A DNA stretch of 64,000 nucleotides from Rhizobium mayense (GCF_030272705.1 NZ_JARFYM010000028.1:1-64000), one strand, 5' to 3'; shown: positions 41,397 to 51,367, counted from the first letter of the stretch. Numbers and translations are program-made. The notes: generated from the letters alone by a model not told the origin.

Positions 41397-43045
41397 ACCG
41401 GTCCCTCACCGCCCTGTGGGGGCACCCAGTTGATGTTCTGGTTGGGGTCCTTGATATCGCAGGTCTTGCAGTGGACGCAGTTCTGGGCGTTGATGACGAA
41501 AGTGTCCTTGCCGTCCTTTTCCACCCATTCATAGACACCGGCCGGACAATAGCGGGTCGACGGGCCGGCATAGATGTCGTGCTCGGACGACTTCTGCAGT
41601 GCCATGTCCTTGACCTGCAGATGGACCGGCTGGTCCTCCTCATGATTGGTGTTCGACAGAAACACCGATGACAGCCGGTCGAAGGTCAGAACGCCATCCG
41701 GCTTCGGATAGGCGATCGGCTTGTGCTTGGCCGCCGGCTCCAGCGATTGGGCATCGGTTTTGCCGTGCTTCAGCGTGCCGAACAAGGAGAAGCCGAAGAG
41801 CTGGTTCATCCACATGTCGAAGCCGCCGAGCGCAATGCCGAGGCCAGTGCCGAACTTCGACCAGAGCGGCTTGACGTTGCGCACACGCTTCAGGTCCTTG
41901 CCGATATCGGTCGCGCGCCATTCGTTTTCGATCTCGACCACTTCATCATTGGCGCGGCCGGCGGCAATCGCCGCGGCGATCTTGTCGGCTGCCAGCATGC
42001 CCGACAGCACCGCATTGTGGCTGCCCTTGATGCGCGGCACGTTGACGAAGCCGGCCGAGCAGCCGATAAGCGCGCCGCCGGGGAAGGTCAGCTTCGGTAC
42101 CGACTGGTAGCCGCCTTCGGTAATGGCGCGGGCACCATAGGAGAGCCGCTTGCCGCCCTCGAAGGTGGAGCGGATTGCCGGATGCGTCTTGAAGCGCTGG
42201 AACTCCTCGAAGGGATAAAGATACGGGTTCTTGTAATTGAGGTGGATGACGAAGCCGACGGCGACGAGATTGTCTTCCAGGTGATAGAGGAAAGAGCCGC
42301 CTCCGGTTTTCATGCCCAGCGGCCAGCCGAAGGAATGCTGCACGAGGCCCTGCTTGTGGTGCTCGGGCTTCACCTGCCAGAGTTCCTTGATGCCGATGCC
42401 GAATTTCTGCGGCTCGCGGCCCTTCTGCAGGTCGAACTTGGCAATCAGCTGCTTGGCGAGCGAACCGCGCACGCCTTCGCCGATCAGCACATATTTGCCG
42501 AGAAGCGCCATGCCGCGCGTATAGTTCGGACCGGGCTCGCCGTTCTTCTCGATGCCCATGTCGCCGGTGGCAACACCGATGACGGCGCCCTTGTCATCAT
42601 AAAGTACTTCGGTTGCGGCGAAACCGGGATAGATCTCGACGCCGAGCGCCTCGGCCTTTTCGGCGAGCCAGCGACAGACATTACCAAGGGAGACGATATA
42701 ATTGCCGTGATTGCTCATCAGTGGCGGCATCATGACATTCGGCAGGCGGATCGAACCAGCTGGGCCGAGGAACAGGAAATGGTCGTCCGTCACCTCGGTC
42801 TTGAAGGGATGTCCTTCTTCGTCACGCCAGCCCGGAAGCAGGCGATCAATGCCGATCGGGTCAACAACCGCGCCGGATAGAATATGGGCGCCGACCTCCG
42901 CTCCCTTCTCGAGCACGACGACGGTGAGATCGGGATTGACCTGTTTCAAGCGGATCGCCGCCGAAAGGCCGGCCGGTCCCGCTCCGACAATCACCACGTC
43001 GAATTCCATGCTCTCGCGTTCAGGCAGCTCATTAGCGTCAGTCAT
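41381..43045 (-). CDS. Electron transfer flavoprotein-ubiquinone oxidoreductase
   Basis: A protein of 554 residues. It has the N-terminal FAD motif VVIVGAGPAGLSAAIRL near residue 18 and the C-terminal [4Fe-4S] domain with C in CPAGVYEW then NAQNCVHCKTCDIKDP (near 530). It carries electrons from ETF (fed by acyl-CoA and amino acid dehydrogenases) to ubiquinone at the inner membrane. The family length is about 550. GGAG lies before the ATG. ETF subunits are not adjacent. A GNAT gene follows, overlapping the stop. Confidence 0.96.
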   Translation of the reverse strand: MTDANELPERESMEFDVVIVGAGPAGLSAAIRLKQVNPDLTVVVLEKGAEVGAHILSGAVVDPIGIDRLLPGWRDEEGHPFKTEVTDDHFLFLGPAGSIRLPNVMMPPLMSNHGNYIVSLGNVCRWLAEKAEALGVEIYPGFAATEVLYDDKGAVIGVATGDMGIEKNGEPGPNYTRGMALLGKYVLIGEGVRGSLAKQLIAKFDLQKGREPQKFGIGIKELWQVKPEHHKQGLVQHSFGWPLGMKTGGGSFLYHLEDNLVAVGFVIHLNYKNPYLYPFEEFQRFKTHPAIRSTFEGGKRLSYGARAITEGGYQSVPKLTFPGGALIGCSAGFVNVPRIKGSHNAVLSGMLAADKIAAAIAAGRANDEVVEIENEWRATDIGKDLKRVRNVKPLWSKFGTGLGIALGGFDMWMNQLFGFSLFGTLKHGKTDAQSLEPAAKHKPIAYPKPDGVLTFDRLSSVFLSNTNHEEDQPVHLQVKDMALQKSSEHDIYAGPSTRYCPAGVYEWVEKDGKDTFVINAQNCVHCKTCDIKDPNQNINWVPPQGGEGPVYPNM

Positions 43046-43338
43046 TCACTCTCTCCGATCGGCCGGGCTCCGATTGAGTTGGACGCGGCCTTATCCCCCT
43101 GGGCGTCTTCCCCATTTCGGCTATCTCCTTGTCAAAACGGGAAGGAATTGTCGAGCCGGGAAACGACAGTTGATCCCCAAATCGCACGGTGCCGTGTGGA
43201 AGTTAGATTCCCCTTACGTCAACGTCAATATTTCCAGGTATTTCGCTTGCCGTTTGTCAGCATTCAACTTCCAAAAATGGTTCGCGGCATTCTATAAATG
43301 CCCCTTCGAAGTATTCGGCAAGGCGAAGGGTGGAAAAC

Positions 43339-44127
43339 ATGGATCTCGGGATCAAGGGAAAGCGGGCATTGGTTTTGGCTTCGTCCAAGGGGCTTGGCCA
43401 TGGAATAGCCGTTGCGCTGGCGCGCGAGGGGGCGAATGTCCTGCTTTGCGGTCGCAGCGGCGAGAGGCTCGAGAGCAATTGCAAGGCCATCAATGCCGAA
43501 GGAAAAGGCCGCGCCGATTGGATCTGGGCGGATCTCAATGACGAGAACTTCGCCGAGGTCGTCGGCAAGGCGGTCGCTGACAAGCTCGGCGGCCTCGACA
43601 TTCTGGTCAACAACACCGGCGGACCGATACCAGGAACATCGGAGGACATGACCGCCGACCGGCTGGAAACCTATTTCCTGTCGATGGTGGCGCGAATCAT
43701 AACGCTGACCAATGCGTTGCTGCCCGGCCTGAAGGCACAGGGCTGGGGACGCATCCTGACCGTCGCGTCGTCCGGCGTCATCGAGCCGATCCCCAATCTG
43801 GCGCTTTCCAACACGCTGCGGCCCGCGCTTGCCGGCTGGAGCAAGACGCTGGCGACTGAGGTAGCGGCCCATGGCATCACCGTGAACATGCTTCTGCCGG
43901 GCAGCATCGCTACCGACCGACTGGCCGACCTTGACAACGCGACCGCCAAACGCAGCGGCAAGAGCCTGGAGGCCATCCAGGCCGAACGACAGCAGCGCAT
44001 TCCCGCCGGCCGCTATGGCCGGATCGAGGAATTCGCGGCGACGGCCGCCTTTCTCTGCAGCGAACCTGCGAGCTATGTCACAGGCTCTATGGTCCGCTGC
44101 GACGGCGGCGCGGCGCGTTCGCTCTGA
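43339..44127 (+). CDS. SDR-family protein with atypical active site
   Basis: A protein of 262 residues of the classical short-chain dehydrogenase fold. The cofactor site reads ASSKGLGHGIA (instead of GxxxGxG) and the NNTGG motif is at 91-95. The catalytic motif is changed: where FabG-like proteins have Y-xxx-K, thirteen residues after Ser144, this has S157-NTL-R161, with no Tyr or Lys nearby. C-terminal GSMVRCDGGAARSL is normal. Function is therefore uncertain; it may not be an NAD(P)-dependent reductase. The ATG at 43339 is nine bases into the frame and has AGGG upstream. Confidence 0.85.
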   Translation: MDLGIKGKRALVLASSKGLGHGIAVALAREGANVLLCGRSGERLESNCKAINAEGKGRADWIWADLNDENFAEVVGKAVADKLGGLDILVNNTGGPIPGTSEDMTADRLETYFLSMVARIITLTNALLPGLKAQGWGRILTVASSGVIEPIPNLALSNTLRPALAGWSKTLATEVAAHGITVNMLLPGSIATDRLADLDNATAKRSGKSLEAIQAERQQRIPAGRYGRIEEFAATAAFLCSEPASYVTGSMVRCDGGAARSL

Positions 44128-44559
44128 AGGAAAAGTTCAGCGAATGGGCGGTGCGCCTTTTGAGAAAACGGGCGCACCGAACACAATTGCGTGAGAAGCG
44201 AAGAGGCCAACACCGGGGCCGAATCCTACTAATTCGGGATAGCCGGGAGGTATAAGACCGGTATTGCATTGCTTTTGGTGCATAACTGCGACCAAAAAAT
44301 AGTCATTTCGACTTTCTGTTGCACTGCAAACGGAAATACACCGACAAAGCTTTCCAACTGTTAATTTTTCCCCCTGTCGAACTGTGGTAAGTTGCGGTGA
44401 ATTGGCGTTCATAAATTCGCGTTATAGGGACAGAATACCGAACGTTAGCGGTAACGGCGATGTGATGAGTTGGGGCGGAATCCGCCTTTGTTGCATCGCA
44501 ATAAATCCACATCAATTGTCATCGCGTTTCCTGCAACTTGCCTCGACCGGTTCTTAAAT
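44128..44559. other. Gene-free interval with TTGCACTGCAA motif at 44319-44329
   Basis: The 432 bases before the RND adaptor contain the 11-mer TTGCACTGCAA (44319-44329) and a near copy, TTGCATCGCAA, at 44491-44501. An extended frame from 44470 to the adaptor is not supported. The region is AT-richer than the genes around it. No regulator of the pump is encoded here. Confidence 0.5.
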
Positions 44560-45798
44560 ATGAAGAAATTTTGGCTTTCCCTCGGCGTTGTCATTGTCGC
44601 CGCTCTAGCGGTCTGGAGCTACCGCGACCGCATCCCCTTCATGTCCGCCTTCATCGACAAGGCATCGGCCAAGACCGAGGCTAGCAGCAAGACGGCTAGT
44701 GCTGGTGGCCAGGGTAAGCGTCAGGTCGGCCCCATCGCCGTAAAGACGGTCGCCGCTGTCAAAAGCGCGCTTCCGATGGACGTCCCGGCAACCGGCTGGG
44801 TCGTGCCGATCGATTCAACGACGATCGCCGCGCAGGAAGCCGGGCTGATCACGCAGATCGCCGTCAAGGACGGCGCCACGGTCAAAGCCGGCGATCTCAT
44901 CGCCAAGCTCGATCCGCGCACAGCACAGGCTGCCGTCAACAAGGACCAGGCGAACCTCACCAGAGACCAGGCAAACCTTGCCCAGGCCGAGACCGCGCTG
45001 ACCCGTGCGAATAGCCTGCTCACGAGCAGTGCCGGCACTCAGGCGACCGCTGACGAAGCGCGCGCGACCCGCGATGCCGCCGTTGCCACTGTCAGCGCGG
45101 ACCAGGCGCAGCTTGCCTCGGATCAGGTCCTGCTCGGAAATACCGATATACGCGCCCCCTATGACGGCCGCCTCGGTGACGTTCAATTGAGCCTGGGGGC
45201 CTATGTCAGCGCCGGCACGCCAATCGTGACGATCAGCAAATATGATCCGGCCTATATCAAGTTCACCATGCAGGAAAACAACCTGCGCGAACTGCAGGAG
45301 CAATTGGCCGCAGGTCCGGTCCAGGTCACCACCGTCCCTCGTTCCGCACAGGGCAAGCCTCGCACCGGAACGATCACCTTCTATAACAACACGGTTGACC
45401 AGGCTTCCGGAACGATCACCGTGAAGGCAACCTTCGAGAATGCCAACGGGGCCTTGTGGCCGGGACGCTCGACAAATGTCATGGTCCACTTTGCCGACAA
45501 CGAGCAGCTCATCGTCGTGCCGACGGTCGCCGTCAGCCCGGGCCCGGACGGCTACATCGCGTTTGTGGTGAAGGATAACAAGGTCAAGATCACCCCGGTG
45601 ACCATTGCGCGCGCCAACGGCAGCCGCACGGCCGTCGCCACGGGCCTCTCGGTCGGCGACCATGTCGTTGTCGAGGGCCAGTCGCAGCTTAACAACGGCA
45701 GCGAGGTCAAGGAACAGTTCAGCGACAATCCAAACGAGAAGGTCGCCTCGACCGACGATGGCAAGACCGAAACCATCGCAGTTGGAGCTCAACAATGA
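44560..45798 (+). CDS. RND efflux periplasmic adaptor (membrane fusion protein)
   Basis: A protein of 412 residues. An N-terminal membrane anchor (MKKFWLSLGVVIVAALAVW) is followed by the biotinyl-lipoyl half (GLITQIAVKDGATVKAGDLI), an alpha-hairpin (about 130-190, ALTRANSLLTSS) and beta-barrel region (IRAPYDGRLGDVQLSLGAYV). It links the inner-membrane pump with an outer-membrane channel. The stop overlaps the permease start (ATGA). No outer-membrane factor is adjacent, so a TolC-type protein encoded elsewhere is needed. Confidence 0.92.
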   Translation: MKKFWLSLGVVIVAALAVWSYRDRIPFMSAFIDKASAKTEASSKTASAGGQGKRQVGPIAVKTVAAVKSALPMDVPATGWVVPIDSTTIAAQEAGLITQIAVKDGATVKAGDLIAKLDPRTAQAAVNKDQANLTRDQANLAQAETALTRANSLLTSSAGTQATADEARATRDAAVATVSADQAQLASDQVLLGNTDIRAPYDGRLGDVQLSLGAYVSAGTPIVTISKYDPAYIKFTMQENNLRELQEQLAAGPVQVTTVPRSAQGKPRTGTITFYNNTVDQASGTITVKATFENANGALWPGRSTNVMVHFADNEQLIVVPTVAVSPGPDGYIAFVVKDNKVKITPVTIARANGSRTAVATGLSVGDHVVVEGQSQLNNGSEVKEQFSDNPNEKVASTDDGKTETIAVGAQQ

Positions 45799-48700
45799 TC
45801 CCAAGCTTCTGTATCCAGCGACCGGTCGCCACCACGCTTCTCGCCATCGGCGTGGTTCTAGCCGGTCTCGCCGGCTACCGGCTCATCCCCGTCGCGGCGG
45901 TGCCGCAGGTGGATTTCCCGACGATCAACGTTTCGGCCCAGCTGACGGGTGCCTCCCCGCAGACCATGGCCACCTCGGTCGCAACGCCGCTGATCAAGCA
46001 GTTCGAAACGATCCCTGGCATCAGCGAGATTTCCTCGACAAACTCGCTTGGCAATACGAGTATCGTGCTGCAGTTCAATCTCGACCGCAGCATCGACGCC
46101 GCCGCCGGTGACGTGCAGGCAGCGATCTCGACCGCGCAGAGGAAACTGCCCAACAACTTGACCACCCCGCCGAGCTACAGAAAGACCAACCCGGCCGATG
46201 CGCCGGTCATGCTGATCGCCGTTCAGAGCGACACTCTGCAGCGCAGCAAGCTCGACGATATCGCCGAGAACATCATTGCTCCGTCGATCTCGACCCTGCC
46301 GGGCGTCGCCGAAGTGACCGTAAACGGCGCGCAGACCTACGCCGTGCGTATCGACGTCGACCCCAACAAGCTTCTCGATCGCGGCATCGGCATCGACACG
46401 GTCAATACAGCCGTTGTCAACGCCAACAACCAGGTCCCGGTCGGCACGCTGCAGGACGCCGCGCAGAGCATGACGATCAATGCGGATACGCAGCGCGTCA
46501 ACGCCGACCAGTTTCGCACTCTTGTGATCGCCAATCCCAACGGCAATCCAATTCACCTCGGCGATGTCGCCGACGTCCAGGACAGCGTCGCAAACCAGAA
46601 TATCGGTAGCTGGTACGATGGCCAGCGGGCGATCATCCTGGCTATTCAGCGCCAGCCCGATGCCAACACTGTCGACGTCGTCGATGCCGTCAATCAGACG
46701 CTGCCGAAGCTGCATGCCGAAATGCCGGCTTCCGTCAAAATGACTGTCATGAACGACTCGGCCCAGCCGATCCGCGAAGCCATTTCTGACGTCAAGTTCA
46801 CCTTGATGCTGACCATCGGCCTCGTCGTTCTTGTCATCTACATGTTCACGGGCCATGTGACGGCAACGATCATCCCCGGTCTTGCCGTACCTCTTTCGCT
46901 GATATCAACCTTCGGCATGATGTATGTGCTCGGCTATAGTGTCGACAACATCTCACTGCTCGGATTGACGATCGCGGTTGGTCTGGTGGTGGACGACGCA
47001 ATCGTCATGCTGGAGAACATTCTGCGGCATATGGAAGAAGGGATGCCTGTGCTGCAGGCAGCCCTCAAAGGCTCGGCCGAAGTCAGCTATACAATCATCT
47101 CCATGTCGATCTCGCTGATCGCCGTGTTCATCCCGATCCTGCTCATGGGCGGCGTCGTTGGCCGTATCTTCAACGAATTCGGCATGGTCGTGGCGATCGC
47201 CATCGTCTCGTCGGCCGTGGTCTCGCTGACGGTCACGCCGATGCTCGGCTCGCGCCTTTCCAGCGCCCACAGCCATCCTCCCCTGCCGGTGCGCCTGTTC
47301 AACAAGGGCTTCAACTGGACGGAAGCCAATTACGGCAAGGGCGTCGAATGGTGCCTTCGTCACCGCTTTATCGTGCTTGGAAGCTTCCTTGCCTCGGTGG
47401 CACTCTCGGCCTACCTTTTCCTGACGCTGCCGGCCAGCTTCTTCCCGCAGGAAGACATCGGCCGACTGCAGATTTCCACGCGCGCGCGCCAGGATATTTC
47501 CTATCCGGCCATGCGTGACCTGCAGAACCAGGCTGCCGCCGCGATCGGGGCAAACCCGGCCGTAGAGCATGTGATGTCGGTCGTCGGCGCCAGCGCCCGC
47601 CAGACGCTTAACAACGGTACGATCTATGCCCAGCTGAAGGACAAGAAGGATCGCGAACCGCTCGACCAGACGCTGCGCGAAATGCGCGCCGCCGTCGCCA
47701 AGATCCCAGGCATTCAGGTCTTCATCAATCCGCAGCAAAGCCTTCGCTTCGGCGGACGCCAGACCGCCAGCCAGTATCAGCTCATCATCCAGGCCCTGAA
47801 CGCCGATCTGACGAACCAGTGGGCCAACAAGATGCTGCAGGAGATGCGCAAGGATCCGCGCTTCACCGACGTGACCACCGACGCGCAATACAATGCGCTG
47901 CAGGCGAATATCGTCGTCGACACGGAGAAGGCCGCCGCCTACGGCATCAACAACAACCTGCTGCGCACCACGCTTGAAGAGGCCTTCAGCGACTACGCCG
48001 CCGCCCAGATCCAGTCGACCGGCGATAGCTATGACGTAATCATCGAATATGATGCGAACCAGCCCTGGGACGACCAGAAACTGTCGCGCATCCATGTGAC
48101 GTCTTCGAAGGGCCAGCAGGTTCCATTGTCGGCCTTCGCGCGCATCGTGCGCAATACCGGCCCAGTGACCATCAACCAGACCGGTCAGCTAGTGTCGACC
48201 ACCGTGTCCTTCAACCTGCCGGCCGGCGAAGCGCTTGGCGACGCCACCGATCAGATCGACCAGATCAAGAAGGACATCAATATGCCGGCGGACGTCTTCA
48301 CGTCCTATGGCGGTACTGCTCAGATCTTCCAGCAGTCGCAGGGCAGTACGCCTTACCTGATTCTCGCCGCTGTTCTGACGATCTATGTGGTCCTCGGCGT
48401 TCTCTATGAGAGCTTCATCCATCCGCTGACCATTCTCTCCGGCTTGCCGGCCGCCGCCCTCGGCGCCTTGCTCGCCCTGAAGGTCTTCGGCTTCGACCTG
48501 TCGATCATCGCGCTCATCGGCTTGCTGATGCTGATCGGTATCGTCAAGAAAAACGCGATCATGATGATCGACGTGGCGCTGGAAACGCTTCGATCGACCC
48601 CGGGCATTTCGCCAGCGGAGGCGATCCATGAAGCTTGCGTTCGCCGTTTCCGGCCGATCATGATGACGACCTTCTGCGCCCTGCTCGGCGCGCTGCCGAT

Positions 48701-48914
48701 CGCTGTCGGCGGTGGCGCAAGCTCCGAGCTGCGCCAGCCGCTCGGCATTGCCGTGGTCGGCGGTCTGGTCGTCTCACAGATCCTGACGCTGTTCATCACG
48801 CCGGTCATCTTCCTTCAGATGAATTCTCTGAACGATTTCCTGGCTCGCTTCGGCAAGCGCAAGGACAAGCACCAGCACGAAGAAGAAACGCCGACCGCCA
48901 TTGCGGCCGAATAA
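45795..48914 (+). CDS. RND multidrug efflux permease (HAE1/MdtB-C-like)
   Basis: A protein of 1039 residues with the 12-helix RND layout. The start is typical (IPSFCIQRPVATTLLAIGVVLAGLAGYRL) and the proton-relay acidic pair is in LTIAVGLVVDDAIVMLENILRHMEEG near residue 390. The repeated C-terminal half includes LIGLLMLIGIVKKNAIMMIDVALE. The sequence is closest to the MdtB/MdtC-like group that exports bile salts, novobiocin and similar amphiphiles. Paired with the adaptor in one operon and followed by a strong terminator. Confidence 0.95.
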   Translation: MIPSFCIQRPVATTLLAIGVVLAGLAGYRLIPVAAVPQVDFPTINVSAQLTGASPQTMATSVATPLIKQFETIPGISEISSTNSLGNTSIVLQFNLDRSIDAAAGDVQAAISTAQRKLPNNLTTPPSYRKTNPADAPVMLIAVQSDTLQRSKLDDIAENIIAPSISTLPGVAEVTVNGAQTYAVRIDVDPNKLLDRGIGIDTVNTAVVNANNQVPVGTLQDAAQSMTINADTQRVNADQFRTLVIANPNGNPIHLGDVADVQDSVANQNIGSWYDGQRAIILAIQRQPDANTVDVVDAVNQTLPKLHAEMPASVKMTVMNDSAQPIREAISDVKFTLMLTIGLVVLVIYMFTGHVTATIIPGLAVPLSLISTFGMMYVLGYSVDNISLLGLTIAVGLVVDDAIVMLENILRHMEEGMPVLQAALKGSAEVSYTIISMSISLIAVFIPILLMGGVVGRIFNEFGMVVAIAIVSSAVVSLTVTPMLGSRLSSAHSHPPLPVRLFNKGFNWTEANYGKGVEWCLRHRFIVLGSFLASVALSAYLFLTLPASFFPQEDIGRLQISTRARQDISYPAMRDLQNQAAAAIGANPAVEHVMSVVGASARQTLNNGTIYAQLKDKKDREPLDQTLREMRAAVAKIPGIQVFINPQQSLRFGGRQTASQYQLIIQALNADLTNQWANKMLQEMRKDPRFTDVTTDAQYNALQANIVVDTEKAAAYGINNNLLRTTLEEAFSDYAAAQIQSTGDSYDVIIEYDANQPWDDQKLSRIHVTSSKGQQVPLSAFARIVRNTGPVTINQTGQLVSTTVSFNLPAGEALGDATDQIDQIKKDINMPADVFTSYGGTAQIFQQSQGSTPYLILAAVLTIYVVLGVLYESFIHPLTILSGLPAAALGALLALKVFGFDLSIIALIGLLMLIGIVKKNAIMMIDVALETLRSTPGISPAEAIHEACVRRFRPIMMTTFCALLGALPIAVGGGASSELRQPLGIAVVGGLVVSQILTLFITPVIFLQMNSLNDFLARFGKRKDKHQHEEETPTAIAAE

Positions 48915-48919
48915 CTCGA

Positions 48920-48943
48920 CGGGCGCCGTAAGGCGCCCGTTTT
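48920..48943 (+). terminator. Rho-independent terminator of the RND operon
   Basis: CGGGCGCC (48920-48927), a four-base loop GTAA and GGCGCCCG (48932-48939) followed by TTTT. Strong and immediately after the permease stop. Confidence 0.93.
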
Positions 48944-49024
48944 GCTTTGGCACGATCCCAGTCCGAAGAAAGCCGCAGCGGTTTTCGGAACATGCCGAAA
49001 CAAATGCATTCTCACATCTTGCAC

Positions 49025-49035
49025 TTGCAGTGCAG
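49025..49035. promoter_or_regulatory. CTGCACTGCAA motif (reverse orientation) before the Hsp70-like gene
   Basis: TTGCAGTGCAG is the reverse complement of CTGCACTGCAA, the 11-mer also found at 33992-34002 and 51454-51464, with TTGCACTGCAA at 44319-44329. It lies 100 bases before the Hsp70-like start. Confidence 0.5.
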
Positions 49036-49134
49036 TCATGCCATGACGCGCCCTCTTTACGAAAAGGGCGCGTCTCGCGTTCCACAAGGGGCATTGCCCC
49101 ATTCCAACAAAATTCAGCAGAAAGGGGTGCGGGC

Positions 49135-50424
49135 ATGGCTCGGGCGCTTGGTTTCGACTTCGGCACAACGAACACGGTTTTGGCTCTGGCCGATGGTTCG
49201 GCGACACAATCGGTCGCCTTCACCAGTGCCGCCGGCACTGCCGACAGCATGCGCACGGCACTGTCCTTCATGAAGGATCCCGGACTAGGCGCCGCGGCAT
49301 TGAAGGTCGAGGCGGGGCACGCCGCCATCCGGCAGTTCATCGACAATCCCGGCGATTGCCGCTTTCTGCAATCGATCAAGACTTTCGCGGCGAGCGCGCT
49401 TTTCCAGGGCACGCTGATCTTTGCCAAGCGCCACACCTTCGAGGATCTGATGGAGATCTTCGTGCGCCGGCTGCGCGCCTATGCCGGCGAAGGCTGGCCG
49501 GCGGATGTCGGCCGCATCGTCACAGGCCGGCCGGTGCACTTTGCCGGCGCCAGTCCGAACGCATCTCTCGCAACAGAGCGCTATAACGCGGCACTGTCGC
49601 GCTTCGGCTTTCCGGAAATCCATTACGTCTACGAACCGGTCGCGGCGGCCTTCTATTTCGCCCAGCATCTGAAAGCGGACGCGACCGTACTTGTCGCCGA
49701 TTTCGGCGGGGGTACCACCGACTACTCGCTGATCCGCTTCGAGACCCACGGCGGAAAGCTGACGGCGACCCCGATCGGCCATTCAGGCGTTGGCATCGCC
49801 GGCGATCATTTCGACTTCCGCATGATCGACAACATCGTCTCGCCGGCGATCGGCAAAGGCAGCCTCTTCAAGAGCTTCGACAAGCTGCTGGAAGTCCCTA
49901 CCTCCTACTACGCCAATTTCGGCCGCTGGAACCAGCTATCGATCTTCAAGACCTCGCGTGAATATGCCGACCTGAAAGCGCTGGTGCGTAGCAGTCTCGA
50001 GCCGGAAAAGCTGGAGACATTTATCGATCTCGTCGAACATGACGAGGGCTACCCGCTCTATCAGGCCGTATCGGCGACGAAGATGGCGCTTTCGGCCAAC
50101 GAGGAAGCCGAATTCAATTTCCCGCCACTCGGCAAAGCCGGCCGCAAGATCGTGCGCCGCACCGAATTCGAAGGCTGGATCGCCGACGATCTGGCACGCA
50201 TCGAAGGTGCGCTGGATGACGTGCTGGCGACAACCGATACATCGCCCGAGACCATCGACAAGGTGTTCCTCACCGGCGGCACATCCTTCGTGCCGGCGGT
50301 GCGCCGCATCTTCACCGAACGCTTCGGTCAGGAGCGGATCGAAACCGGCGGCGAGTTGCTGTCGATCGCTCATGGTCTCGCCTTGATCGGTGAGCGCGAC
50401 GACATCAGCCAGTGGACGGCATGA
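49135..50424 (+). CDS. Hsp70-family ATPase, YegD-like
   Basis: A protein of 429 residues, being an Hsp70/actin-type ATPase domain without the normal substrate-binding domain. Motifs: phosphate-1 GFDFGTTNTVLAL at the start, phosphate-2 VADFGGGTTDYSLIRFE near residue 185 and adenosine motif VFLTGGTSFVPAVRRIF near 380. This is the YegD-type length and layout. Chaperone function is unproven. An upstream frame to 48901 is not supported; the ATG at 49135 begins at the usual position. Confidence 0.9.
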   Translation: MARALGFDFGTTNTVLALADGSATQSVAFTSAAGTADSMRTALSFMKDPGLGAAALKVEAGHAAIRQFIDNPGDCRFLQSIKTFAASALFQGTLIFAKRHTFEDLMEIFVRRLRAYAGEGWPADVGRIVTGRPVHFAGASPNASLATERYNAALSRFGFPEIHYVYEPVAAAFYFAQHLKADATVLVADFGGGTTDYSLIRFETHGGKLTATPIGHSGVGIAGDHFDFRMIDNIVSPAIGKGSLFKSFDKLLEVPTSYYANFGRWNQLSIFKTSREYADLKALVRSSLEPEKLETFIDLVEHDEGYPLYQAVSATKMALSANEEAEFNFPPLGKAGRKIVRRTEFEGWIADDLARIEGALDDVLATTDTSPETIDKVFLTGGTSFVPAVRRIFTERFGQERIETGGELLSIAHGLALIGERDDISQWTA

Positions 50425-50479
50425 GGGTCGGTAGCACCCTGCCCTTTCGTTCTCCCGCCGCTTTGGCTAGACTTCGCCG

Positions 50480-51367
50480 ATGATCTCCGCCAACGACCTC
50501 ACTTCGGCCGAACTTGCCGCCCTTCTGCATTTTCATGCGGAGGCCGGCGTCGAATGGCTGCTCGAAGAGGAAGCGGTCGACCGCTTTGCCGAATTCGAGG
50601 CGATGAAGGCCAGCCGCCAAGGCGCCCGGGCAGTCCAGCCGCGTGTCGAAGCACCGCCGCCCGCGACGCGGCCGACAATGCAGCCGGAACGTCGCCAGGC
50701 CGCACAGCCGGCCGCCCCGATGATGCCGCCACGAAACGCACCGGCCATCCCTGACGAGCAAGCTGTCGAACAGGCCCGGTTCGCCGCCGAAAGCGCCCGG
50801 TCGTTAAGCGAACTCAAGACCGCATTGGAGGCCTTCAACGGCTGCAATCTGAAAAACAGCGCACGCTCGACAATCTTCGCCAGCGGCACCGCCGAAGGCC
50901 GGGTCATGGTGATCGGCCCGATGCCGAGTGCCGATGACGACCGCGAAGGCACGCCCTTTGCCGGGCGAACTGGGCTGTTGCTCGACAAGATGCTGGCCGC
51001 TATCGGTTTGCACCGTGACGGCATTCTACTCACCAATGTCATTCCATGGCGGCCGCCAGGCAATCGTGCACCCTCTGCCCCGGAAATCGAGATATGTCGT
51101 CCCTTCATCGAACGGCAGATCGCGCTCGCGGAGCCGAAAGCGCTGTTGTTGCTTGGCAATTTCACCGCACGCCATTTCTTTGAGAGCAACGAAACCATTC
51201 ATGGTCTGCGCGGACAATGGCGGGACGTAACGATATCCGGCCGCGCGATACCGGCGATTGCCAGCCTCCATCCGCAGGAATTGCTGACCGCTCCAATCAA
51301 TAAGCGATTGGCCTGGAACGATCTTTTGATGTTCAAGAGTCGGATTGACGTCGAGGCTTCGGGCTAA
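50480..51367 (+). CDS. Family-4-like uracil-DNA glycosylase homologue with altered metal and active sites
   Basis: A protein of 295 residues. Residues 1-105 are a low-complexity, Pro/Ala-rich segment after a helix; 106-290 are the glycosylase fold (TPFAGRTGLLLDKMLAAIGL, TNVIPWRPPGNR, LHPQELL). Family 4 enzymes bind a [4Fe-4S] cluster through four Cys; here only C122 and C206 remain, with K125 and W190 at the other two positions. The active-site motif GExPG is GPMPS (146-150). It may be non-catalytic or have another base specificity. This variant seems common in alphaproteobacteria (from memory). Confidence 0.82.
   Translation: MISANDLTSAELAALLHFHAEAGVEWLLEEEAVDRFAEFEAMKASRQGARAVQPRVEAPPPATRPTMQPERRQAAQPAAPMMPPRNAPAIPDEQAVEQARFAAESARSLSELKTALEAFNGCNLKNSARSTIFASGTAEGRVMVIGPMPSADDDREGTPFAGRTGLLLDKMLAAIGLHRDGILLTNVIPWRPPGNRAPSAPEIEICRPFIERQIALAEPKALLLLGNFTARHFFESNETIHGLRGQWRDVTISGRAIPAIASLHPQELLTAPINKRLAWNDLLMFKSRIDVEASG

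Noticed and set aside
46953..48095. Open frame of 380 codons on the minus strand
   Set aside because: It is antisense to the RND permease; the product is His/Asp/Arg-rich without a domain.
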